Positions 49,480 through 57,797 of a stretch of DNA of 64,000 nucleotides are shown one piece after another. A model generated the notes under the pieces. That model had not been told where the DNA came from. It saw only the letters and a list, made by a program, of their open reading frames with translations, and searched no databases. This stretch comes from Siderastrea siderea. Lineage: Eukaryota; Cnidaria; Anthozoa; Scleractinia; Rhizangiidae. Made by a program: the position numbers and the translations under genes. Position 1 is the stretch's first letter, and each line of letters opens with the position of its first letter. The DNA is taken from contig OZ034968.1 in assembly GCA_964030785.1 (NCBI GenBank), positions 32,362,186 through 32,426,185 of the forward strand, written 5' to 3'.

Positions 49480-49612
49480 GGAGAACTATATATTTTTCAA
49501 TTATTTGGAGAACTATATATTTTTCAATTATTTGGAGAACTATATATTTTTCAATTATTTGGAGAACTATATATTTTTTCAATTATTTGGAGAACTATAT
49601 GTTTTTATTTCA
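49480..49612. repeat. 27-bp tandem repeat, five copies
   Basis: Unit ggagaactatatatttttca plus attattt, repeated head to tail with one extra T in copy four. Because 27 is a multiple of three it reads as ENYIFFNYL repeats, but this is not a gene. Confidence 0.9.
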
Positions 49613-49662
49613 TGCGGTAACCAACGCATTCTTCCATCGCGTGACTTCTTTCAACTGGAAGT

Positions 49663-50026
49663 CTTAAAAACCACAGGGACTTTCCCGAGGAAATGAGTCA
49701 TTAAGTTTTTCAATTGTTTTTCTAACGCGTTAGACAGTTCTTTTTGTCTTGAAAACCACAGGGACTTTCGCGAGGAAATGAGTCATTAAGTTTTTCAATT
49801 GTTTTTCTAACGCGTTAGACAGTTCTTTTTGTCTTGAAAACCACAGGGACTTTCCCGAGGAAATGAGTCATTAAGTTTTTCAATTGTTTTTCTAACGCGT
49901 TAGACAGTTCTTTTTGTCTTGAAAACCACAGGGACTTTCCCGAGGAAATGAGTCATTAAGTTTTTCAATTGTTTTTCTAACGCGTTAGACAGTTCTTTTT
50001 GTCTTGAAAACCACAGGGACTTTCCC
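49663..50026. promoter_or_regulatory. 85-bp tandem repeats carrying NF-kB and AP-1 sites
   Basis: Copies begin at 49663, 49748, 49833, 49918 and (partial) 50003, exactly 85 bases apart. GGGACTTTCC, the classic kappa-B site, occurs at 49676, 49846, 49931 and 50016; the second copy (49761) has GGGACTTTCG. TGAGTCA, the AP-1/TRE consensus, occurs at 49694, 49779, 49864 and 49949. Each full copy also has the palindrome TAACGCGTTA. The composition is that of an inducible enhancer; function is inferred. Confidence 0.7.
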
Positions 50027-50106
50027 GATGCGTCATCAGAGTGCCATAGATCCATAAACTAAACTGTGCTTGCGGAACTTGTATGGAGGCTGACACAGCT
50101 GTGTCG

Positions 50107-50114
50107 TGACGTCA
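50107..50114. promoter_or_regulatory. Consensus CRE (TGACGTCA)
   Basis: An exact palindromic cAMP-response element lies between the 85-bp array and the 3' end of the polymerase gene. A TGCGTCA variant lies at 50029. With the kappa-B/AP-1 repeats it makes a compact cluster of stress- and immune-type sites. Confidence 0.45.
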
Positions 50115-50119
50115 CATCT

Positions 50120-53100
50120 TCAGATTGCATAATGTCCGTAAGCGAAACTATTGATTCCATCGTTTGCTATATATCGTTTATCGTCGAAACAGCTTAGTGA
50201 CACTTTATTGAGCTTGTAACTACCCAGTTGATGATTGATACTTCTGATTGTTTTCATCGTATGATGTATTTGTTTGTTATTAATTAATACATTTTTATAT
50301 TCTTCATGTTTTATATTGTTCTTTATTATGTTCTTCTTGATTCCCTTGGCTGTTTTTCCTACTTTCTGGTTGTCTTTTATGTAACTGTACATTTTTGATC
50401 GAAGACCTACGAATTCTGTGATTGGTATTCCAGCTGCTTCATCCTTGAATTTACCGATTACCTTCTTGTTTGTCTTATCGAAATATGGAGAGTTTTCTGG
50501 ATAGTCGCTGTTATCAAATCGATCTTTATCATCCCAAAAGTCTCGGTACACATCTTCAGCTTCGATCTCATATGTCAGACTGTCTGTGTCAGTGAAGAGC
50601 AGCTTGGCTTTGTCTCCATACTTTTCTTTTATGTAGTTATAATGAAAATCATACATGAGAGTTTTGCTCAGATCAAGAATACACATACCCACATATGCCG
50701 GCCTGTTTAGAGTTAGCGTTTCTTTGATCTTATGCACTGCTACCAGATTTTCATTGAATATCTTACTGCTGACATAAGTTGGTTTAGAAGCCATCTTCAA
50801 TAGTTTTTTCTCATCTGTAATAAGTCTAACATCGACACGTTTTCTTATATTCTCCATCGTTTTACCGAACACACTGTTGTTCATTAGCTTGAAGAAATCT
50901 TTTTCGAATGAATTTTTCGCTTGAGTACGTTTTTGTGTATTGAAGTCAATGTATTGTTTGAGCCAAGGTGACTGATTGAATTCTAATACTCTGTGCACTT
51001 TCTTTACTTTCAATCCAAGATCAATATACAACTGCAGATTTCTATAGTGTGGACATATTTTTCTTTGTCACATAATGTAGGAATCAGTTTATGCACCAGT
51101 CCTGTCGATATGTTGAACTTTTTCTGTATGTTCTTACAATATCCAGACAACATGTCATCAGTTACTTTGACCTTTTCCGGTCCTAGAGGGTAGTCGTTAT
51201 GAAGATCATGCAACTTTTTGGGGTATTCTAGATCAACTTCTAGTATTAACCCTTTATTGCTGTCTTCATTATACTGAGCTAAATTTATTTTATTAATCTG
51301 CTTTTCCGTCAACCATTTGAAACCACCAGTGGGTAGATATTGACTCATAGCCCAACCGTATAAATTATTAGCATCAAGATACATAATGTACTTTGAGGGC
51401 ACATTCTCATCGTATTCTCTCATGTACTTGTTATTCGCTTTACCATATCGATTGGCAATATAAGATATACCACCACGCATGCCTTTTTCAATGAATTGAA
51501 ACATGTCTATGTCTGTCATTAGTTCTAGTTTAATATTGGTCATCTTTAACATAGAATCCCATGACAAACCAGGAGATGTGAAGTAGTGACAGGGGTCAAG
51601 TTTGTAATACTGAAGACAGGTCTTACGGAAGTTTTCAAACACGTCAGCTAATAGAAGTATATCAGACTTAAGATATAGATTATGGTATTCACCCATCGTT
51701 TGTAATTTGAATGTAGTCCACACATTTTGAGCATGGCTATAATCCTCGTCTGTTATATGCTCATTATTCAATATGCTGTAAAATTCTTCTTTCGTTGGTA
51801 ATTCTGTTTTATTGAATTTCTCAAAACTGTCCATGTAATCATAAGGATAAACACCCTTTCGTGTCATAAGATTGAACTTTTCTTTTTGAAATCTTTTGTT
51901 TGTATATTTTAAAGCTTCTGCTGGTAAGTTGCTGACTAATTTATCCAAACTTGAACTCATGAATTGGAAACTGTCAATGAATGTCAGATGGTTACCAAGC
52001 ATGAACGCCATATATTTTTCCATATTGTTTGGAATTGCATTTATGTCCATTTTAATCTCTTTTCCGTTTTTGGTGTATGCATGTTTCTTAACAATAGCTC
52101 CAATCTCTTGCATTATAAAATGACTGTCATAACTTCTCAAATTATGGAATATCACTGCAATTTTAATTTCTTCTGGATTTATTCTGAGTTTCAGATTACA
52201 TTCTTGATGTGCTGAGCCTCTGTATTTGCCAGTAATATGACAATGATCTCTGACTCGAATGTCTTTCTCAGTATATTTTTTATCACAGATGTGACATTTT
52301 GTTATTTTTTTGAATTCATCTTCATCCTCTTTTGTCATTCTCAATGGTTTATCGAAATGTTTTTTCATAGCTTTTTTACAGTATTTTACTTCTTCTAACA
52401 TATTTTCCATGAATTTGTACACGGCCTTTTCTCCTCTATATATTTGTATTGGTTTTGTATATTTGTCATCATAACAGCAAACAACTTTATAACCATATCC
52501 ACAGTCTGTATGTCTTTGGTATGCTTCTGTGTATGATTTATTACTGTCTGGTTGACATCCTTGTACCTTTTCAGTTATAGCCTCAAAATCAGCATAAATG
52601 ACAAATGGCACAGGTTGCTGTTTATGAAAGTTGTTGAATTTCAGTATGTTATTGTCTTTGTCAGGCATTTTTATTGCTTGCTGACCGTTCACTTGAATAC
52701 AGTTTTCTTTGTGATTGTTTAATACTCTTTCAGAACTGAAACATTGCAGACAGTACATACAAAAGTGTTTCCTCTCTTTGTGTTTTGTTTGATTATACAT
52801 GAACTTGTTGAAATCCTTTATGAGAACATAATGCTTGTTTTCATTTTCAGTTACCAGAAGTAGTTCCATATGATCTTCATACTTTTCTTTGGAAACATAG
52901 ATGGGATATGGCTCTTTGTTTTCATATCCGAATACGTTTATATTGATACTGTTTTGCTTCTCGATTTTGTTGTAATGTTTGACATTAACTGGAAAATCAA
53001 TGTTTGAATAATCTAACTTTTCAACGTATTGTTTGTCTGTCTTTTTTATTCTTTGAGGATATTTTTCTTGTTGGTTTAAATGTCTTATGTGGCACCATCT

Positions 53101-53877
53101 GAAACATTCATTATCCTCATTTTTCATGTTTATTAAGCCTTTAGCGCTGTTTCGCAGTTCGTAAGGCAGTTGGATATATGAGGATCCTTTCATGGGTTTG
53201 TATTTGACAATGTTGAGGTAATGGCTATCAACAGATTGGATAATCCATCCTGAACCTTCTGATATCCACTGGGAGATCAGGTTTAAGATATTTTGTTTAG
53301 ACATTTGTAATGCTTCATTGATTTCCATTTGGTTGATTATTGTTTGAGGTGTACTGTTGAAATATGCATTTTTAATCACTGTTTCACCATCAGACATTTT
53401 GCTAAATGTGACTTTCAATGTTTCAACATATTTTAAGCCTTTTATTTCATTCAACAGTGTGTTAATATGAGATTCTGTAGCCTTTCTGGTGTTTTGCATT
53501 TGAACCAAAGGGTCTTTATTGTTTTTAATGCTGATTTCATAAGACTTAGTGTAACCTTTTATGGCTTTGTCTGTTTGTTCTATTTTGGTTCTTGGTGTTG
53601 GAACCGGTTTTTGAACTGCATTTTGTTTAGTTCTTGGTGTTGGAACTGGTTTGTAATCATCCCTGAATTCTGGAGGCGGTATAATGATGTTTTCTTCATA
53701 TTCTTTAGCCATCTGTTTGACACTCTTGCGAGGTGTTGGTATTGGTCTCCTTGGTTTGTATGTTCTTGGTGCTGGAACTGGCTTCTTCTCCTGCTTCAGA
53801 AGCAATTTGATAAGTTCCGATTTGCTTAGTTTCTTCAAACTAGCTTTATCCATATTTATATGATTAGATTTTTCCAT
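50120..53877 (-). CDS. Polinton DNA polymerase B (frame-broken)
   Basis: Replicative, protein-primed-type family B polymerase. Frame 1 (53877-51010) has a Pro/Arg-rich N-terminus with repeated PVPTPR, a C2H2 finger (FCMYC...HKENC), exonuclease motifs YADFEA, FHNLRSYDSHF and YLKSDILLLAD, an HNH/endonuclease VII-like CHIC...HCH...HQECN insert, and polymerase motif A (LDANNLYGWAM). Frame 2 (51031-50120) has motif B (KLMNNSVFGKTMEN) and the catalytic DTDS (TDTDSLTYE). The frames meet near 51035-51050 in the -1 sense, not at a homopolymer, so the copy is inactive as read unless the consensus is wrong. An early-type promoter module supports the ATG at 53877; an in-frame ATG at 53853 has a TCTAAT module before it. 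No neighbour overlaps it. Confidence 0.9.
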
Positions 53878-53887
53878 TATATAATAT

Positions 53888-53910
53888 AACTATAGGTTTT
53901 ATTTTTAAAT
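53888..53910 (-). promoter_or_regulatory. Early-type promoter module of the polymerase gene
   Basis: On the minus strand: ATTTAAAAATAAAACCTATA then GT, ending 10 bases before the ATG. The same order ATTTAARAATAAA...TATAGT precedes the two zinc-finger genes. Confidence 0.5.
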
Positions 53911-53989
53911 GTTTATATTTTTGTGCGTTCAAACACAGTCAAGAATTCAAATGATCCGTTATTGGATTCTTTGAACTATATACATTATG

Positions 53990-54208
53990 TTAATTATTTT
54001 CATTGGCGTTTTTGATATGTTTTTTTGATTTCAAATGACACCATTTGCCAGCAAGAGTATAATTACGACCAGTATTGCAAATATCACAATACCACTCTTT
54101 ATTCAACATGTAATTTGTTTTTTGTTGTCTTAAAGCATTCTTTCTATCTTCTTCAGTTGAATACTTTTTTGGTCTTCCACAAGCTCTCTTAACATTTTGA
54201 TTTTCCAT
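53990..54208 (-). CDS. Small zinc-finger/AT-hook protein
   Basis: 72 aa. An AT-hook-like RACGRPKKYS near residue 10 is followed by a U1-type C2H2 finger (WYCDICNTG...HLKSKKH). Probably a DNA-binding regulator of the element. It carries the early-type upstream module and follows the larger zinc-finger gene in the same orientation. No wider family recognised. Confidence 0.65.
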   Translation of the reverse strand: MENQNVKRACGRPKKYSTEEDRKNALRQQKTNYMLNKEWYCDICNTGRNYTLAGKWCHLKSKKHIKNANENN

Positions 54209-54216
54209 ATATATAT

Positions 54217-54238
54217 ACTATATGTTTATTCTTAAATG
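54217..54238 (-). promoter_or_regulatory. Early-type promoter module of the small zinc-finger gene
   Basis: ATTTAAGAATAAACATATAG followed by TATATATA and the ATG. Identical over 20 bases to the module of the next gene at 54644-54665. Confidence 0.5.
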
Positions 54239-54260
54239 ACTTTGACTTGTGCGTTTAAAT

Positions 54261-54626
54261 TCATTCAGTAACTTTGTAATCAGCATCATCTGAATCAGTA
54301 TCGGAATCAGCATCATCTGAATCAGTATCGGAATCAGTATCGTAATGAATATATTCGTATTTGTAATTTCGACCAAATAATTTTTTAAGTTGTTCAATTT
54401 CAAGTCTACGTTTTTTAAAAAAACCCGGAAAATCCATATCTCCAACATCTTCATCTTGCATCACTAGTTCATCTCGGCGTATTATATATTCTTTATATAT
54501 CGCATTACGATACATACGTTCTTTATTATTTTTATGAACTTTAGTCAGAAGATGTTTATTCTTTCTCTTCAAACTATATTTCTTTTCACAAGTATTACAG
54601 TACCACTTTTGTATTTTAGTATTCAT
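54261..54626 (-). CDS. C2H2 finger protein with acidic Asp/Ser repeat tail
   Basis: 121 aa. The N-terminal finger WYCNTCEKKYS...HLLTKVH is followed by a basic linker (KKRRLEIEQLKKLFG) and a C-terminal run of TDSD/DSDDAD repeats (about residues 95-118), encoded by a short DNA tandem repeat (gcatcatctgaatcagtatc). An acidic tail on a finger protein resembles a transcription activator. Function inferred; early-type upstream module. Confidence 0.6.
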   Translation of the reverse strand: MNTKIQKWYCNTCEKKYSLKRKNKHLLTKVHKNNKERMYRNAIYKEYIIRRDELVMQDEDVGDMDFPGFFKKRRLEIEQLKKLFGRNYKYEYIHYDTDSDTDSDDADSDTDSDDADYKVTE

Positions 54627-54643
54627 ATATATATATATATATA

Positions 54644-54665
54644 TACTATATGTTTATTCTTAAAT
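54644..54665 (-). promoter_or_regulatory. Early-type promoter module of the acidic zinc-finger gene
   Basis: ATTTAAGAATAAACATATAG, then a (TA)n tract to the ATG. Confidence 0.5.
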
Positions 54666-54689
54666 ATTTTAATCTTCGTTTAAACCTGT

Positions 54690-54986
54690 TCACCACAGCA
54701 GATGATAACTCCAGTAATTAGCGTATTTAGGATCCTTATATGTCAATTTACCATCTTTATTCTTTATATTGGAGGCTCTTTTACGATATCGTAAACGTCT
54801 TTCTGGATCTTGGTGCAGTAAAAAATCTTCATGCATCTTGTCTCCAAAATGTATATTTTTACCGTTTTTGAGAGTGACAACATATTTCTTATTTCTGCGG
54901 TTTGAATATCTCTGATCCTTAGCATCGTACAAGTTTTTGGCTCTGAATTTTAAAGTATCGAAATCTTCTCCAAACAATAGATTCAT
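54690..54986 (-). CDS. DUF5754-like small protein
   Basis: 98 aa with the pattern KKYVVTLKNGKNIHFGD, HEDFLLHQDPERR, RYRKRASNI and YWSYHLLW. From memory this matches the DUF5754 family found in large DNA viruses and Polintons; its function is unknown. Complete, with its own ATG, but its upstream region shows neither the early module nor TCTAA clearly. Confidence 0.6.
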   Translation of the reverse strand: MNLLFGEDFDTLKFRAKNLYDAKDQRYSNRRNKKYVVTLKNGKNIHFGDKMHEDFLLHQDPERRLRYRKRASNIKNKDGKLTYKDPKYANYWSYHLLW

Positions 54987-55009
54987 ATAATATGGTTATA
55001 TATTATTGA

Positions 55010-55037
55010 TAGCCAAAAACAATTATATTTTTGGCTA
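55010..55037. terminator. Perfect 10-bp-stem hairpin between integrase and DUF5754 gene
   Basis: tagccaaaaa and tttttggcta pair around an eight-base loop. It lies in the only sizeable gap of the minus-strand cluster, just before the DUF5754 start and after the integrase stop. A palindrome ACAGTATATACTGT follows at 55052-55065. Role unknown; termination or a promoter operator are possible. Confidence 0.35.
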
Positions 55038-55109
55038 CCAAAAGCAAATAAACAGTATATACTGTATCAATAGATATAATATATATTAGATAATTATCTT
55101 TAAACAATT

Positions 55110-56060
55110 TTATATATCCTTCAAGTCCTTGAACGGTATCCAACTGTTGAATTCATCACTATACCCCTTCCACTTCACCAAAGCTTGCTTCTTTTTATAA
55201 TCCCTCCGAATGACTTTATCAATTCTGAATACCTTTTGTTCAGCTTTCAGTAATTCAGGTTCATAAAAACTCCCTTGAATGTCTTCATCTCTGAGATCCT
55301 TTAGTTTGTATGTGATTGGATTGGTGTGTTGTATTTCATCAACTTTAAAAACTTCCTCAGACCAATTTGGTGTATAGCCCTTATCAAACACGTTTCGTTT
55401 ATACTTACTTATTCTGACATTATCACCTATTTTGAATTTCGGTTTCTGTCTTAATGTTTCCATATCACCATACAGATTAAAGTAAACAGTCCCTTCATTC
55501 TTCTTTTTACTGGCTTCTGTGGGTGTCATTTTGATAGAGCTATGTTTAGTGTTGTTATACTGTTTCATTAATTTGGGTAGCATGTCTAAATACTGTGTAT
55601 TACCTTGAATAGTAAACTGCTTCCACATCTTGGTTTTAATTGTTCTGTTCCATCTTTCGCATACGCTACTTTTCTCTTCATTCTCAGTTGAGTACAAGGT
55701 TATTTTATTCTTATCAAGTAGTTCTTTAACATGTTTGTTGTAATACTCTTTGCCTTTGTCTGTCCATAAATATTTCGGTTTTCTACCTTCTTTAAGGATT
55801 GTTTTAAAAGCATTCATAACGGTTTCTCCTTTTTTGTCCTTTAAAGGGACAATCCAACCGTATTTAGAGAATACATCTAAAACCATAAGAAGATATCTGT
55901 AGCCAGCGTTCCATCGACTGAACTTTTGCATCTCAACAATATCAGAGCACCATATTTCGTCAATATGATTTACAATAACACGCCGTCGAGTAAAGTTACG
56001 CTTTATGGGCTTATGAAGCTCATCAGCTAATTTTTCTTGCCAGTTTTTTTCTTCACTCGA
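55110..56060 (-). CDS. Polinton DDE integrase with C-terminal chromodomain
   Basis: Retrovirus-type integrase that joins element ends to host DNA. The first ATG in frame (55931) is too late: the first catalytic Asp (IWCSDIVE, codon 55941-55943) lies upstream of it. The second Asp is in LWTDKGKEYY and the Glu in CERWNRTIK. The C-terminus (FRIDKVIRRDYKKKQALVKWKGYSDEFNSW, shown in parts VKWKGY and SWIPF) is a chromodomain. The frame stays open upstream to at least 56060, overlapping the end of the phospholipase gene in its -1 frame, with no ATG and no N-terminal HHCC finger seen. So the start is lost, non-AUG, or reached by frameshift. Catalytic triad intact. Confidence 0.85.
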   Translation of the reverse strand, partial: SSEEKNWQEKLADELHKPIKRNFTRRRVIVNHIDEIWCSDIVEMQKFSRWNAGYRYLLMVLDVFSKYGWIVPLKDKKGETVMNAFKTILKEGRKPKYLWTDKGKEYYNKHVKELLDKNKITLYSTENEEKSSVCERWNRTIKTKMWKQFTIQGNTQYLDMLPKLMKQYNNTKHSSIKMTPTEASKKKNEGTVYFNLYGDMETLRQKPKFKIGDNVRISKYKRNVFDKGYTPNWSEEVFKVDEIQHTNPITYKLKDLRDEDIQGSFYEPELLKAEQKVFRIDKVIRRDYKKKQALVKWKGYSDEFNSWIPFKDLKDI

Positions 56061-56877
56061 CGGCCTTTTCCGTTTTTTGTCTTCCTTTGTTTTACACCAA
56101 GACCTAGTTTCTGCTTTGTGTTAATCAAGAACCGAGCGGTTTGTCCCCATTTTGGCATCTGTCCATAAGGTATTCCATCCAATGACTTGACCATTTGTTT
56201 GTCACATTCACCTTTGTTTTTCCCCATATCATAACAAATATCATGATGAGCTGCTATTTCATCCACTTTATTGTAAGGTTGTACGTGCCACTTGGTGACC
56301 TCTCCAGTGTTCCTATCATACTCTAACTGTTTATCGAGAGGATTGTATGGTCCCATGTATTTATACTTTCCAGGAGTCCATCCAGCTTTTGGTTTTGGTA
56401 TTTTCCCAATTAGTTTATGTATATCAACACCAGCACCATCCAAATCCTTTCTGTCGGTTTTATACTTTCTATTTGGTCTGATTGTGGTTGATAATTGATC
56501 AAGAGCTTGACTTCCGACATTTTGAATCATTGGATTCAACTTATCCAGAGCATAATCGATAGCCTTTTTCTGCAGTTTTGGGTTTCTCAAGGCTTCTGAT
56601 CCATAATATCTTCCCATTTCAACAGCCTTTTTTCCCAGCCAAGGAATACCGTGGTGAATCAATAAATCAGTACCAGTTGATGCTACTGTATCTAGTACGC
56701 CCGCCCCTTTCGACGGGCGACCCAGTTTCCCGCCTGTTTAACGAATTTCGTCTTAGTGATTCGACATTCAGAGCATTTGCATTTAAGCATAAGCCTCCCA
56801 TTTTTAGCCTTTTCATATCGTTCACTCCCAGGTACACATTCTGTGACCTTCTTCTGTTTCACGCAATAAGATTTCAT
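56027..56877 (-). CDS. Phospholipase A2-domain virion protein (frame-broken)
   Basis: An N-terminal Cys-rich domain (MKSYCVKQKKVTECVPGSER..., CKCSEC; 56692-56877) and a long second frame (56662-56027) appear to be one gene. The frame between them is open through the junction once shifted by one base near the GGGG run at about 56704-56709 (-1 sense). The second part holds a parvovirus VP1-type PLA2: Ca loop YMGPYNPLD and catalytic AAHHDICYD. In parvoviruses this enzyme breaches the endosome. Here the usual GPG of the loop is GPY. The tail is Lys/Arg-rich. TCTAATC modules precede the start. Activity uncertain. Confidence 0.75.
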
Positions 56878-56887
56878 ATATAATATG

Positions 56888-56898
56888 ATTAGATTAGA
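56888..56898 (-). promoter_or_regulatory. Late-type TCTAAT module, doubled
   Basis: TCTAATCTAATC lies 11-21 bases before the ATG of the phospholipase gene, followed by ATATTATAT. Confidence 0.45.
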
Positions 56899-57300
56899 TT
56901 AAGGTTCAATATATACGTTTTCAAATTTGCCTGTTTTCGGATTTTTCACCAAACGCATGACAGTACCTTTTTTAGGATGAGTCCAGAATTTCTTGCTTGT
57001 TATACCTGTTGGTCCTGTGAAAGCACCTTTCAAAACATCACCAGACCAATATCGGTCAAATACATGGTTGGTTGATGGAATTACTTTGCGAGTTATTTGT
57101 TCGGCTATTTTGGCTGCCTCGAAAGTTTTACCTAATGGATTTTCACCTCCCTTTTGACTTTTGACGAATTTCGTCTTAGTAATACCACATTCAGAGCATA
57201 TGCATTTAAGCATAAGTCTGTTATTTTTGGCTCTCACATATCGTTCACTCCCAGGTACACATTCTGTGACCCTTTTTTGTTTCACGCAATAAGATTTCAT
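56899..57300 (-). CDS. Cys-rich-domain protein, paralogue of the phospholipase gene N-terminus
   Basis: 133 aa. Residues 1-47 are nearly identical to the start of the next gene (MKSYCVKQKRVTECVPGSER; CICSEC), a DUF5679-like zinc-ribbon half in which the usual second Cys of CVKC is Gln in both copies. The rest (about 50-133) is unrelated to PLA2 and ends in a basic, Gly/Pro-rich segment (FTGPTGI, HPKKGTVMRLVKNPKTGKF). It arose by tandem duplication of the gene's 5' part. It probably encodes a virion or core protein; function unknown. The upstream module is the variant TGTAATC. Confidence 0.6.
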   Translation of the reverse strand: MKSYCVKQKRVTECVPGSERYVRAKNNRLMLKCICSECGITKTKFVKSQKGGENPLGKTFEAAKIAEQITRKVIPSTNHVFDRYWSGDVLKGAFTGPTGITSKKFWTHPKKGTVMRLVKNPKTGKFENVYIEP

Positions 57301-57311
57301 ATATAACTTGA

Positions 57312-57797
57312 TTACATATTTTTGAAATACCGTTCTAGAAACCTCTCATTATTCGTCGTATCATATATGTCGAAAACTTCCAACAGATCAAAATATGATT
57401 TACCCTTATTCATCTCATTCAAAAAGTACAAACAGAAGTAACCGCATGTTGTCGTCAGTAAATTTTGTATTTGATTGTTCTGATGAAGCAATGTTAAATT
57501 CTTTTTTCTCGCATGATTGACCATTTCTTGGAAGGGAGGCAATCCAAAGCTATCAAAGTAATTGATGACTTTGTCCTTAACATAAGTAGCCACCCAATGA
57601 CTCACTGACATATAACTCGGTTCAAGATTGTAAATGAATAGAGCCTGTCTATGATTGTGAGGAACATTTTCATCTCGAGACAGAACATCTTTGATTGGGA
57701 TATTCAGATATTTACACCATTTTATTAAATCATAATTGCTTAATGGGACATTCTTATGGAATTTTGGTTTTACAACAAAATGTTTAACAGTGGGACG
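57312..57797 (-). CDS. Adenovirus-type cysteine protease, no AUG of its own
   Basis: C5/C48-type maturation protease. The triad is visible as His in VSHWVATY, Asp in NYFDSFGLPP and Cys in TTCGYFCLYF. The family's N-terminal part (NYDLIKWCKYLNI, VLSRDE) is present upstream of the first in-frame ATG (57611), so that ATG cannot be the real start. The frame is open back to at least 57797 with no ATG and overlaps the last nine codons of the preceding gene in its -1 frame, across a GTTAAAC heptamer. Translation by -1 frameshifting, a missing base, or a lost start codon are the options. It would cleave capsid/core precursors. Confidence 0.8.
   Translation of the reverse strand, partial: RPTVKHFVVKPKFHKNVPLSNYDLIKWCKYLNIPIKDVLSRDENVPHNHRQALFIYNLEPSYMSVSHWVATYVKDKVINYFDSFGLPPFQEMVNHARKKNLTLLHQNNQIQNLLTTTCGYFCLYFLNEMNKGKSYFDLLEVFDIYDTTNNERFLERYFKNM

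Noticed and set aside
49451..49696. Protein made of ENYIFFNYL repeats
   Set aside because: It only reflects a 27-bp tandem repeat whose length is a multiple of three.
49663..50026. CRISPR-like array from regular 85-bp periodicity
   Set aside because: The whole unit repeats without unique spacers, there are no cas genes, and the context is eukaryotic.
53467..53829. Plus-strand frame opposite the polymerase N-terminus
   Set aside because: Antisense shadow of the PxPxPR repeat coding region.
53840..53853. ATG 53853 as the sole polymerase start
   Set aside because: A TCTAAT module precedes it, but the early-type module shared with two other genes points to ATG 53877; both kept as possible.
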